Of a stretch of DNA of 64,000 nt, positions 50,345-61,849 are shown piece by piece. Source of the stretch: Heterocephalus glaber. Taxonomy: Eukaryota > Chordata > Mammalia > Rodentia > Bathyergidae. Within the stretch, counting starts at the first letter, position 1. Each line of letters starts with the position of its first letter. The translations under genes were made by a program, and so were the position numbers. The notes under the pieces are model-generated. The model was given only the letters and a program-made list of their open reading frames with translations, was not told where the DNA came from and made no database searches. The stretch is taken from assembly GCF_000247695.1 (NCBI RefSeq), contig NW_004624730.1, positions 34,141,378-34,205,377 of the forward strand, written 5' to 3'.

Positions 50345-50840
50345 GTACCAGGAGTGAGAGACCCTTTGAGGTCTCACCAAAATGGCTCCCAAGTTTTGAT
50401 TCAAACCTCTACAATACCGTCACAAGCAAACTATGCAGAAGCAAAAGAATGGATAAATGGTGATATGTTCACACAGTGCCATACTATTCAGCAAGAAAAC
50501 AATGAATTACATATATGCACCATATGGATGAAACTCACAAGCATTGATGTTGAAAAAATAGATAAGAAATAATTTGTGTTGTACCATTTTACTCATATTA
50601 AGTATAAGAACAGACCAATCCTGGTGTCATGGACAGGTCTGTATACAGGTCTGTATACAGACAGGTCTGTCATAGGTCTGTATACAGACCCAGGAAGACA
50701 CAAGGGGAACTTGTGGAGAAAAGAAAATGTTTTATGTATCAATCTGGGTGTGGTAGCTACATACATGAGTAAATATCATAAGGTTGTACACTTATGATTA
50801 ATGCATTTTGTGCATATTATACCTCAATAAAACATAAAAT
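50345..50840 (+). mobile_element. Old L1 3' end, forward orientation
   Basis: GAATGGATAAATGGTGATAT, then CATATGGATGAAACTCACAAG, then TAAGGTTGTACACTTATGAT and ACCTCAATAAAAC follow L1M 3' UTR order. An expanded GGTCTGTATACAG block lies inside at 50635-50690. Confidence 0.6.
50635..50690. repeat. Tandem palindromic repeat of CTGTATACAG
   Basis: Four units of AGGTCTGTATAC type. The last forms the perfect 16-base palindrome GGTCTGTATACAGACC (50675-50690). Confidence 0.9.
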
Positions 50841-51719
50841 AAGCAGAAGACTGTTGAACTGAAATATGTACGATGGGCTTTGAGGCCATTGCTGAAGGTA
50901 GAAATCAGCTCACAGCAGAGCTTGTATGCCAAGCTACAAACTACATGTACAAGCTGCACGTACTCAATTCTGTAAGCTCAGTGGCGTAGTGAATAACTGA
51001 CATGATCAGATTTGAGGGCTGAAAGCTCAGTCAGCATCATTTTGTACAGAGGAAGTGTTGGAGCTGGGCCAAAGCAGAGCAGGGAGACATGATACACTTT
51101 AGATATTCTTCATCTGGAAAATATCTCTTTTGACCAACTTGGTGAGAGCATACTTCTAGAAATGTTCACCCGTGAAGTGGGGAGGGGAGGAGGTAGCACC
51201 ATGTACCCACCCTCCCTCGTGAGGCCTGCTGACAATGTTAAGGTAACTTTTCACCACTGTGAGCTCCAAGAGCCTTCGGGCCCCCAAGGCAGGCCTGCTA
51301 GGCTCTATCCCTAGCTCAGTGCTCATACTTCCCAACCCCCAGCGCTTTATTGTTGCAGTTTTCTCCCTAGCATTGGCAAGGAGGAGAAGGTGGTCACTGC
51401 TGGCCAAGCTGACCTAAATAACATGCAGGGGTCACAAGGTCATTTCCATGGGGAATGTGTATAATTTGCATAGTCTCATTCAGGCACAATCCAAGCTATT
51501 TTCCATATTAAAATTAAATATTAAAAACCAAACTGAACATTAATGATTTTTAATATTCTTAAATGACAGTTGCAAGTCCTTTTATTTTAATATTTGTGTT
51601 GAATTTTTTATTTATTCAATAAATATTTTTAACCTAAACCTGTTTATAGTATACCTATTTATGCATTTTAAATACATACACAAAGGATAATGCTATATCA
51701 GTAACCTGGGCTCCTTTCT

Positions 51720-51808
51720 TTTTTTTTTTTTTTGTACCAGGGATCACACTTGGGACCTTGAGCTTTCGAGGCAGGTGCAGGAACCACTGAGCTAAATCCC
51801 CGGCCCTA
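51720..51808 (-). mobile_element. ID-like tRNA SINE with TSD
   Basis: T-run, GTACCAGGGATCACACTTGG ... CTGAGCTAAATCCCCGGCCC. GGCTCCTTTCT at 51709-51719 and 51809-51819. Confidence 0.92.
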
Positions 51809-52109
51809 GGCTCCTTTCTGATATAAGCTTCTTCGGGTATGATCCCATATTTTTCACTGAACATAAATAAAATATCCACTTACAGTCCATTCAGTAAATT
51901 GGAACATTTAGATTTAACACAAATGCCCTTTATCAGATGAAGATTCTAATTTTAAAAATGGATTTGTATGTGTGTATGTGCATGAAAACATGTGTATGTG
52001 TGATGAACAAAAGCAGGCAATTGAAAATGGATTGGCTGAATTTTCTTCAACAGTTAAGATAATTTCTGCTCCATATATTGTACAGCTGAAAGACAAGGTA
52101 AAGATCAGT

Positions 52110-52200
52110 CCCTGAAAACTCACTACTTTACAAATGGAGAAAGTGAACTCCATCGAGGCTAAGGGCCTTACACAAGGTCACATTGTTGACACAGATTCTT
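52110..52200 (-). repeat. MIR relic, reverse
   Basis: TACTTTACAAATGGAGAAAG, TTACACAAGGTCACATTGTT. Confidence 0.55.
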
Positions 52201-52204
52201 TATT

Positions 52205-54141
52205 ATGCTTTTTTTCACTTCCAAATTAAGTTTATTCTTTTAAATCCTAGTGAAAGTTTATACTGAAAATTAAAGGAGAAGGGAAAACGATTATTGAAAA
52301 TGTAACTGTTGATGTAAGAACGTGACCACCTCTAGATTAAGCCAGCTGAGAGCTGGGAGACCAGACAATGGGGGAACAGGTTGAGACTGATCATACCCTA
52401 CAAGGAAGAAAGCAAGCACTGATAAGGTAGAGTCAGGATGGTACATCAGACACCAATTGATGCTGTGAATCTGAGATGCCGAGATTGACAGGAATGAAAG
52501 GAAGGTTCCAAGGCAACTTAGATTTATACAGTAGGTTTTTTTAAAACAAAATTAATACCCAAAATTCTATCATGAACAAACTGTAAACTTTTAAATAAAG
52601 CCAGATCTAACCCTTACATGACTCAGTCTCACGTGTCTCATCGTAATTCTGGCGCTGGTTTCAATAAACCTATTTACAAAAGCAGACAACTGACCCATGA
52701 GCCATGGTATGCCAATATGAGTTTTTAAAACTTTACAGTAAAATGTAATACATTTGGATTTTTTTGGTATCCCAAAAAATTAAATTGTGTGTCCTTCACC
52801 GTAGTCTTGGCCCTGAAATGAACCTGGCAAATTGAGGCTTCCTTTCGGGTTAGATAACAAAGAAGTTTGAATGTAAAACAAAGTTATGCAAAATAAATAA
52901 TGTAAAACAAATCAAGTTACATGTATATTATATTTATATGTTCCTTTTTCGTATAACTGCCTTAGCTTCCACAAAGTACATTTTTATAAGTGAGAGAGAA
53001 TGGAAACCCTTGTGTGGGGTGGATTTGGCCAAGGTACAAGAATCTCCTTGATCAAGGATTCAGGCAGCCAATTGGAATCAAAGCAGTGGCCCAAAACTAG
53101 AGCCCAAAGTAGGATTTTAGCAAGTCTCACATTACTTCAACATCTAGTATCTGCTAACCTCACATTTTTGTGCTGCATTTAAGGTTTATATCTCCTAAAG
53201 CATCATGATAGAATTACTTGGTAAGTTTTAAACATGAATCATGGTTCAAAAGCAATTCAGGAATCCAAAGAAAACTTCAATCCAAGGATCAGTTCAGCAT
53301 TTCTTCAGGATATAAGTGGTGATTTGTCTCAGTCTTACAATTCTTACATACTTATTTCCCAAATAATCTCCAGTCTGAAAGAACACTTCTGAAACATCAT
53401 ACCTCCTGCATGAATGTACAGTACAGGGATTCCCTGTTCCAGGACATTATATGCTTTAGTGAGTTATTAACAGACTTTGGATATTTCATTTTCCTACAAA
53501 GGTGTCAACTGAACTCATAATCGTTTCTTGGGGCATCACAATTTTCTCTTAACTGATCTTGTACCTACTTAAAGATTTCCTTCATTCAGATCTGAGAATA
53601 TCATCATTCATGGGGCCATTGTGAGAGTGGTCGCAGTTGCCTTCAAACTCTGCAAACTGTCCGAAGAGTGACTAATGTGATGTTTGTGCACATCTACCCC
53701 CAGAAAAACCCATTAATCTGGTTGTGCTAGGACTCTTTGGGATCATCACAGTCATTTATTTTGGGACAAGTTCATTTCTTGGAATGAGAATTATAGCTTT
53801 TGGTCTTAGTTGGTGTTAACTGGGATAAGTATATCCACAAAACTCTTTTTTTCCTATCTCTATGTTTTAAAAAAGTTTGCCTTTTATTTTATCACTGATT
53901 CCTGAAAATATAGTAAGATTTCTTTCTTTTTATATTTTATCAGCTAAACTATTTGGTGTATTACAAACAACTAATATGTGGTACATAGTAATTCACTGAG
54001 GAAGAAAAAATTAAGTCATAATGCATTTCCTGGAGCCAAAGAATACCCCTTTATCTTTACTCTCAGAGGCCATTTGGGATACAAAATTAGAACAAAACTG
54101 AGACATGTTGGTACATCTTTGTGCTTTAGTTGCCAAGTACA
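52205..54141. other. Intergenic, no gene seen
   Basis: AT-rich, with no credible gene. The stretch 53590-53815 has two short adjacent plus-strand frames of protein-like composition that I could not identify. Confidence 0.4.
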
Positions 54142-54155
54142 AGAGGTGAAATAAG

Positions 54156-54232
54156 GGCCGAGATGTAGCTCAGTGGCTCTGCACCTGCCTCACAAGCACA
54201 AGGTCCTGAGTTTGATCTCTGGTACCAAACAC
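54156..54232 (+). mobile_element. ID-like tRNA SINE with perfect 14-base TSD
   Basis: GGCCGAGATGTAGCTCAGTG ... GAGTTTGATCTCTGGTACC. AGAGGTGAAATAAG at 54142-54155 and 54233-54246. Confidence 0.93.
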
Positions 54233-54492
54233 AGAGGTGAAATAAGTCTCTGATAAATATCTTCAGGGGTACACAATCATGTTGGACAACCCGAAAAGTA
54301 CCACCCTGGTTGGAAAGAACACAGTGATTTAGAGACTCATTTTTCTTTGTGGCTGCTCATACTTGCTGGGTAGATCAATTGGCTGGAGCATTAAGCACCA
54401 AATGCTCCACAGGAGAGAACAAGCCCCAAGTACTCTAGGAGTAAGAATGATCAGCATGTACCAAGGAAGTGAGAGTCCAGAGGTGAGCCCTG

Positions 54493-54583
54493 GGGGCTGG
54501 GGATTTAGCTCAGTGGTTTCGCTGCCTGCTGTGCAGCACAAGGACTCCAGTTCGATCCCCGGTACCAAAAAAAAAAAAAAAAC
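54493..54583 (+). mobile_element. ID-like tRNA SINE
   Basis: GGGCTGGGGATTTAGCTCAG ... CAGTTCGATCCCCGGTACC, A-tail. Near consensus. Confidence 0.9.
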
Positions 54584-55289
54584 ATGCAAAAAAGAGTATT
54601 ATAATTGTGGCGCACTCTAAGTGTTTACAATAATAAAAATTACAAATTAAACATTTTTATCCCACTAGTGTTTCTCTGGGGTTGTTTCACCTCATTGGAG
54701 ATTTTTGACAACAGGTGAGACCCTCAGTGAGTGCTAGGCCTCAGCTAAATGCCTTCCTGGGATGCTGCTGCCCACAGTTCGCCACTAACTCAGACCAGAC
54801 AGTCCAACAAGCAAGACCCATGCTGTTCTTAGAGCCTCCACCTTACCAGTATCTCTTGACAGCCCATGCGCCAAGCAGGCCTTTGAGGGGTTGGTTATGT
54901 ACATTAAACAGTCTTTAAACATAAGAATTTTCTTGTCTTCTTCCCCTCCTAAAATGTTCCCTCTGCCAAATTTGGCTACCTAAACAATATATCTAATCCA
55001 CCCTTGAGTTCAAGCCAAGCACCATGTTTTTTATGAAGTCTGTGTGCCCCAATTACTGTACCTAATTTAAGTTAGAACCAGAACTATGCACCGTAGTTTG
55101 ACTGGGGTTTCTTTATGTCATTTCTGTACCAGTTGGGGGGGTTGGTTCTGAGGGTGTGTAATGCAGTTCTTGGACTTGTCCATGTCTACACTATAACCTG
55201 AGACTCCCACTTATTATTCTTCCTTTGTATCAATTGCGTGAGGCCTACACTTTTCTGTGTCACCTCAAGGAGCCCCCAAAGCTTAGCCG

Positions 55290-55660
55290 TGAGTTCCCCT
55301 GCTCTTGCCAGATATGCCTTTCCCTAGTGGAAAGGCTTTTCCATCTGGCTAAGTCCTCAAGTGGCTGAGCCAGATGCATTCCACCTAGTCCTCAACCTAA
55401 CAGGTTTTACTTTGCTGCCAGAGCATGAAATTACTTAAACCAGTTATGTTCTCCCATGGGAACCAGAGGTCACCCCAACCTTGGTTATAGCAAAACCTGT
55501 TTCCTCATAACCTATTCTGGTTCACTGTGAGTGCAACACCATGTGACCTTGCATGGTATCCTAGGCTGTGCACATAAATGACTAATAAACTGCTGTCAGT
55601 CTTGTCTGTCTGATGAGCCATCTCACACTACTTAGGGTGGAGAATACCTCCTTCAACAAT
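55290..55660 (+). repeat. Possible old LTR
   Basis: AATAAA at 55584-55589 followed by a T/G-rich end (TGCTGTCAGTCTTGTCTGTC), preceded by GC-rich U3-like text, resembles the R/U5 of a retroviral LTR. The ends and a TSD were not found. Confidence 0.35.
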
Positions 55661-55667
55661 GAGATCG

Positions 55668-55821
55668 GTCAGGTGTGGTGGCACACACTTATAATCCCAG
55701 CACTTGGGAGGCAGAGGCCAGAGGATAGCCCTGAGTTCAAGGCCAGCCTGGGCTACATAGTGATTTAAGATGAGCCTGGAATACACAATGGGAGCCTGTC
55801 TCAAACCACACCCCCCAAAAA
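55668..55821 (+). mobile_element. B1 SINE with duplicated middle
   Basis: GGTCAGGTGTGGTGGCACAC ... GGGAGCCTGTCTCAAACC. AATGAG flanks. Confidence 0.87.
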
Positions 55822-56087
55822 ATGAGGTGAATAGGAAGTTCTCAGAACAGTAACACAGAGCTGTTACTTAACAAATTTGCTTTGCTTGCATTATCCTTAT
55901 GCCTAACCAGTTAGGAAACCAAAAATGAAATAAATATTTGCTGCAGGTGACTATAGATTTACTTTCCTACAAAGAATTCTTCAGAATCATACAGCAATAA
56001 CTGCTATTTACATAAAATATATGTCAAGCAATCTTTTCTTTACTTTGCCCATACTGTGAAGCAATGAAAGCAACACTGCTTTGGGCA

Positions 56088-56178
56088 GGGCCAGGGATGT
56101 AGCTCAGTGGCACCTGGCTGGCAAGCACAAGGTCCTGAGTTCAATCCCCAATACCAAAAAACAAAAACAAAAACAAAA
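56088..56178 (+). mobile_element. ID-like tRNA SINE
   Basis: GGGCCAGGGATGTAGCTCAG ... GAGTTCAATCCCCAATACC, (AAAAC)n tail. Short internal deletion. Confidence 0.87.
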
Positions 56179-56179
56179 A

Positions 56180-57720
56180 TTTCCTTGGATAAATCTGCTG
56201 TTTATATAGTACCGATCTACGTTTTACACTGTATTCCTAATCACTAATAAACTGTAACACTGCCCAATTGTGAAAACACAATTCTAGTGTTAGTCAATAT
56301 TGACTAAAAACTACTACTAAGAGTACTTGAGAACTGGGACTTTTCCCATGCAAGAAATTACTTAATCTGTTTCATTGCGTCAGGTATCTCATTTCTTTGT
56401 AAGCAAGAATGGTAACACTTGAAGTCATTAAAAATCAAAGACTCTTCCCAGAATCTGCAATTAGTATTAAACTTATTAGAACTTCAGGGAGAGTTTCATT
56501 TGCTTTCTCTGTTATTTTATCTCTTAGTTTCCCAAGGTCGAAGGGAGGAGGAGGGGGCATGTGTTTTCACTTCAGGGGCTCCCTGCTTCTAAAGCAGCCA
56601 GCAGCTTGTCCAGTCTCCAAGTCGCACTCATTCTTGACAGGCCTCCTCTCCTCTGAACACTCCACCATTCTCTTCTGATAAGCACTGGTTGGGGTGGGGA
56701 TCAGGGCTCCAAAAGAGAAATAGGATCAAGAAGGCTGATGAAAGCTTGGATTCACTCTCTTACCATTCCTAGACCACACTAGGAACATAATGACTCGCTT
56801 TTCAGCCTCCCCTGCACAAAGTTGCAGGAGACAAAAGTTAGTGGAAAATGGTCATTAAATGATTCCAGAAAGTGTTTGACTGTAAGCCAAATGTAAGGGC
56901 CCTTCTCTGAATGGCTATCCGGCGCCTGGGTCAGACTGCACCCAGCCTCTCCGCTGCTTCTCCCAGAATGAATGGTGTGCATGAAACACTCATAATGCTG
57001 GGATGCTGGTCATGTAATAATTATTAGGCTATTAGCAGAGGCCAGGGTATATGCTCAGATGTCAGGGTACTGGGGATGAGACTCTTCTTCAGTTAGTGGG
57101 GCTAGCTTGGCCAGGTCAGGGCTGTGTGTGCTGAGTAGCTCTGGGGACTCCGTGTGCAGATGATTGGTTGTGCACTGCTGGGACTTAAGTTCCAAAGCTG
57201 GGCTCTTCCTGCTTTTGTGGCCAAGGGCCTCTGCTTTCAAAACAGCCACAAGAGGATGTGCTTTGTTCCCCTGCAAAGCTGGAAGAAAGTTCAAAATAAA
57301 AGAACTTTCCCTCCCCAACCCTCAAGGGAAGGGACAGTCAGGGGGCCAAGCCGTGAGGAAAAGCAGGAATGCTTTTTATTGGGAGGGACCTGGGCACAGT
57401 TGAGGGGAGCCCCCAGGGCAACTACCAGTTCTGTTTTCAAGTCCAGACTTTGCTCACTGATTGTGGCTTGGTGGGCCACAAAAAATAACCACATTAGCCT
57501 TCTGATATGAAGGCCTTTCTCCGTATTGAATATATAAACTTCTCCGTTTTATTAAAAAATTTTAAGAAAAAAAAGCAAAGAGGAAAATATTTTCCATATT
57601 CTAGCTAGTTTTAATACCTTTATGTATACCCTTCCAATAATTGCATATATGCATATAGACATATATGTTTTAAAACCAGAGTATAACAGAGTTGTATAAT
57701 CTGCTTTTTAAATAAATCTA
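56180..57720. other. Intergenic, no gene seen
   Basis: Moderately GC-rich at 56500-57450, with 60-118 codon frames on both strands. None shows a family motif. Confidence 0.4.
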
Positions 57721-57723
57721 AGA

Positions 57724-57840
57724 GCCAGATGCAGTGACACATGCCTGTAAATCACAGTTAGTCATGAGACTGAGGCAAGAGTTCAGCCCCCACAAGTTCA
57801 AAGCCAGACTGGGCACCATCATGATACTTCATTTCAAAAA
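57724..57840 (+). mobile_element. B1 SINE, old
   Basis: AGCCAGATGCAGTGACACAT ... CATGATACTTCATTTCAAAA. Strongly diverged. Confidence 0.7.
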
Positions 57841-58415
57841 AGATTTTTATTGAGATAGAAAATGTAACATTAAATTTACCAACAGTAACTACTGTGCACA
57901 GTAGAGTAATATTAAGTATGTTTATATCGCTGTATAACAGATCTTTAGTACTTTTTCATATTATACAGCTGAAACACTATGCACACTAAGCACTACTTTC
58001 TCCCCCTACCTTTTCAACTTTCATTTTCTATGATTTTGACCACTTTAGATACTTCATATAAGTTCAGTCATGTGGTATTTGTTTATTTGTAACTGGTTTA
58101 TTTCTCTTAATATAATATCCTTAAGGTTTATTATCCATTTTGTCGCATGTGATAAAATTTTATTTTTTTAAGGCAGCTTAATGTTGCCTTATATAACACA
58201 TTTTCTTTCCTATTAATCTGTCAGTGGCCCATTGGGTTGCTTTCACCTCTGAGTTATTATGAGTAATTACAATAGGTATGCAAATAATCTCTTTGAGACC
58301 TTACTTTGCATTCTTTTACATTTATATGCAGAAGTGAGATGCTGGATCATATGGAAGTTCTGCTTCTCATTTTTTAAGGAACTCTCATATTGTTTTCCAT
58401 AATAGCCACACACAC
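57840..58415 (-). mobile_element. Old L1 fragment
   Basis: Begins TTTTTATTGAGATAGAAAAT and continues through CACTATGCACACTAAGC to AGTGAGATGCTGGATCATAT and TCCATAATAGCCACA, in the order expected of reversed L1M. Confidence 0.65.
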
Positions 58416-58454
58416 ACACAGTTCCTCTCATTGTGATGAATAAGAAAGCACAAC

Positions 58455-58565
58455 TGAGCCAGGCATGGTGCCACATGCATGTAATCCTAGCACTTGGGAG
58501 GCCGAGCAGGAGGATTGCATGTTCAGGCCATCCTGGGCTACACAGTGAGCTCAAGATCGGCCTGG
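58455..58565 (+). mobile_element. B1 SINE, 5' part, split by the RPL36A retrocopy
   Basis: GAGCCAGGCATGGTGCCACA up to TCAAGATCGGCCTGG. The rest of the same B1 follows the retrocopy at 58987-59030. Confidence 0.9.
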
Positions 58566-58986
58566 ACTGCTTTCCAGGCTGATAACGCTCCTGCAAGCAT
58601 GGTGAGTGTTCCTAAAACCCAGAGAACTTTCTTTAAGAAGTGTGGCAAGCACCAACCCCACAAAGTGACACAATACAAGAAAAGCAAGGATTCTCTGTAT
58701 GCCCAGGGAAAGTGGTGTTATGACAGGAAGCGGAGTGGCTGTGTTGTACAGACTAAGCCAATTTTCTGGGAAAAGGTCAAAACTACAAAGAAGATTGTGC
58801 TGAGGCTTGAGTGTGTTGAACCCAACTGCAGGTCTAAGAGAATGCTGGTTACTAAGAGATCCAAGCATTTTGAACTGAGAGGAGATAAGAAGGGAAAGGA
58901 CTAAGAGATCCAGTTCTGAGCTTCATCTTTTGTTTTATTATGAAGACAAATAAAATCTTGCAGTGTTCAGTTGAAAAAAAAAAAAA
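58566..58986 (+). mobile_element. Full extent of the RPL36A retrocopy with 5' UTR, 3' UTR, poly(A) and TSD
   Basis: The copy starts at or near CTTTCC (58570), as expected for a terminal-oligopyrimidine ribosomal-protein mRNA, so it is essentially full length. It ends with AATAAA at 58949-58954 and 13 A at 58974-58986. Flanking duplications are aagatcggcctgg (58553-58565) and aagatcagcctgg (58985-58997), matching at 12 of 13. The target was a B1 SINE, whose halves lie on either side. Confidence 0.88.
58599..58922 (+). pseudogene. RPL36A: Processed pseudogene of ribosomal protein eL42 (RPL36A/RPL36AL)
   Basis: A single intronless frame from ATG 58599 begins [18 protein letters not shown] and reads through most of eL42, a zinc-binding protein of the 60S subunit. 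About 20 residues differ from the family as I remember it. The first zinc ligand pair CKKC has become FKKC, and a later KRCKH has become KRSKH. Codon 102 (CAA in the parent) is TAA at 58902-58904, and the normal stop five codons later is TGA, so the last five residues are lost. Several changes (adjacent Arg codons becoming Trp and Cys) fit CpG decay. No introns, a poly(A) tail and flanking duplications show LINE-mediated retroposition. Confidence 0.93.
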
Positions 58987-59030
58987 AGATCAGCCTGGGC
59001 TACATACCACAACCCTGTCTCCAAAAAAAG
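58987..59030 (+). mobile_element. B1 SINE, 3' part, split by the RPL36A retrocopy
   Basis: GATCAGCCTGGGCTACATAC, CACAACCCTGTCTCC, A-tail. Continues the B1 that starts at 58455. Confidence 0.9.
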
Positions 59031-59057
59031 AAATTTGGATACACAGAGACTCTAGGA

Positions 59058-59146
59058 CAGGGGTGGCTGTTGACCTATGGCACAAGTGCCACAGCAGTCT
59101 GTTTGTATGATTGAAAGCTCTAAAAGCTTCTCCTTCACTGCACTAG
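59058..59146 (+). mobile_element. Short hAT-like MITE candidate, copy 2
   Basis: CAGGGGTGGCTGTTGACCTA ... TTCACTGCACTAG. Aligns over its full length with the reverse strand of 31107-31188 (shared CCTATGGCAC, CTGTTTGT, ATTGA-AGCTCTA-AAG). Confidence 0.55.
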
Positions 59147-59149
59147 TAA

Positions 59150-61328
59150 CATAGAGAAAAGGCCGTGTGAGGACACATTAGAAAGAGGCTACTTGTAAGG
59201 CAAGGTGAGAGGCCACAGAAGAAATAAACCTGCTGACACCTTATTCTTGGACTTTCATACTTTAGGACCTAGAGAAAATAAGATTTTGCTATTTAAGCCA
59301 AGCATTCAGTGGTATTTTGTTATGGTAGCACTTGCAAACTAATACAGCAACACAAAGTTGTGTGTTCTTTATAGGGTACAATACTATATTTATATGTATT
59401 CTCTCTATATGATTCCTAAATCTTAAATTAATAGTTACATTATAAAGAATGCTAAATTTCACAACCATACACAGTTAGGCATCCAGAAGAAAGACAGATG
59501 TCAGTGTTGTAGATTCAGTGGATTCAGCTGTTTTCAAGGATCCAGATCATTTTTCTTTCTTGTTGTTCTCTGCATCCCAGTGTGGGCTTTCATTTAAGCC
59601 TATGTTATGAGAGCAATGGCTGCCACAAGTGATAGGGACCAGATCTTTTCTTTTTCAAAACTAGAAGAAGAGAGAAGAGAAGGCCATCCCACTTCTGTTC
59701 ACACTTCATTGGACAAAATGCCTCAGACTTGTCCATTCTTAACTCATTAACTTGAAATTGTAGGTGCTATGAAAGGCTGGAAGTGATAATCTGACTGGAA
59801 AGGATGGGGTGGGGCATTGAAGGATGTCCACTACAGCTAGGAATAAATCATTTAATTACTGATTGGATATGATTTCTGTGTAATTTTCATGGATACCTGG
59901 GAAAGCAATACCATAACCTATAAATATATTTCAAGTATAATAACATTTTTATGAATACTACTGTTAACAATTACTGTATTGAATGAAGTTATATATTTTG
60001 TAAACATTTAACTAAATATCTAATTATTTTTTATATCACTGTTTTCTTTGTGCATTTAGAGGCCAGTATTTCTTTCAGGTCTCAAATATTCAGACTCTGC
60101 AAAGCTCATAGACTGTAGGCACTGTGTGCAATGAATGAAAAGACCCCAGAGGCAAGACTGGAATATGATGATAATTAAGAAAATCCAAAATTTGATAAAC
60201 TATTGTGTTCATAGCCCGAAGAAAACTATCTTTAGAGGAGAAACAAAGCCCCTTTGGAGGTTACAAAGGAGAAAGCAAAAACAGTAACAATTTTCATGGT
60301 GTATTCAGCACCATCCAGGGAAATACATTTTGACAAAAAAATCAAAGAAGTTGTGGGCAAGCATTATTAGAAATCCCTTTTCCTTACGAATATATCTTTG
60401 CACCAATGTGTCTGGCATAAAACAAAAACTAAAGGCAACCACAGCAACATGCAACAGCAACAAACAAAGAACTATATTTTCTTTTCTCTCTTGCATACTG
60501 GGATGTCACTCAACACTATACTGCCAATTAGATGCAAGTTGAAAATCTGTTGAAGATTTCTGCAAAACTTTGCTTTCTTATCATAGAAATCCCCCTACTT
60601 CCCTGTTATTTCTTTTTTTGTTTTTTTCCTTCCATATCTAGAATTCAAATATATGGCTGGAGGTGAAGCATCCACTTTGTAACTACAAAATGACCTTGAA
60701 TAGAAAAACCCCACACCAAAGAACCTACAGCTGAGGATGTCAAGGAGTTGCTGCTCCAATCCAGGGCTTCCTGCCTTTGGATACATAAGAAAGAGAAAGA
60801 TCTACTTGATACCTAATGTGGTTACTGCTGCCTGCAGCTGAGTAGGATCCCTGAATAATGCAGAGAGCCTCACTGATACGGTAGCCTTTAGTTGGACCTA
60901 ATAATGAACAGCACTTACACAGAATTAGGATGGACAAAGGTACCCAAGCCCAAGGAAACAGCAGCAGAAAGGTGGATGAATAGCATTTATCTTATCTTCG
61001 AAATCTGAATTGTTTATTCATGTGCAAAAGGAAATGAGGCTCAAAGGCTAGATTGAGAACAGATTTTAAAGCATCCTACCACAATGAAAATGTAATGCGT
61101 GCCAAATATGTAACTCTAAATTTAATGACAACATTGGAAAGGTAAGAAAAAAACAAGTAAAATTAATCATATTTATGCATTTTATTTAACATGATACTTC
61201 TACATGTAATCTATTAAAATTAAAATTCTCATTAATCTATTAATTAATTAATTTTAATTTTTTTCATTTGTTTTTTACATGAAGTCTTCAAAATTTGGTG
61301 TGTACTGTATACTCTAAGCAAAGATTAG
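59150..61328. other. Intergenic, no gene seen
   Basis: AT-rich unique sequence, no supportable feature. Confidence 0.45.
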
Positions 61329-61410
61329 GGGCCAGGGATGTAGTTTAGCGGCACAGCATCTGCCCTAGCAAGCTCAAGGTCCTGAGTTTGACCCTGGTAC
61401 AAAAAAAAAA
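61329..61410 (+). mobile_element. ID-like tRNA SINE
   Basis: GGGCCAGGGATGTAGTTTAG ... GAGTTTGACCCTGGTAC, A-tail. AAAGATTAG on both sides. Confidence 0.87.
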
Positions 61411-61849
61411 GATTAGTCAAGTAGCCACATGTGGCCAGCAACCACCATGGTAGACAGTGCAGTTTAGAGTGTTAAATCTCGTATTCAAAAATTTTGAACT
61501 GAAAGTACAGAAGTGTAAACAGAATCATAATTTAATTTCCAACAAAACTTCTAACATATTCTAGACATTAACAATATTGTATAATATTTTGAAATATTAT
61601 AGGTTTCGGAAACAAATATAGTTGATATCCAAGATGGCACACTTTTGTGGAATAGTTACAGGAATGATCCAAAACCTAAGTTGGGAACATTCATTGAATT
61701 CTCATAACATTAAGTTGATTTTTTCCACCATAACATTTTAGGGTTATTTGCAGAAATAGACAGGAGTCAATAAGAACGAAAACAAGATTAGCTACCACAG
61801 ATAACTATGATCAACTTACTAGCAAATTGTGTTCTTGAATTTTTTTATG

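Noticed and set aside
57154..57510. 118-codon open frame in a GC-richer stretch
   Set aside because: No recognisable family; overlapping open frames on the other strand and no splice or promoter context.
58494..58904. Functional RPL36A-like gene
   Set aside because: The frame's upstream part is B1 sequence; the ribosomal part has a premature stop, a lost zinc-ligand Cys and no promoter of its own in view.
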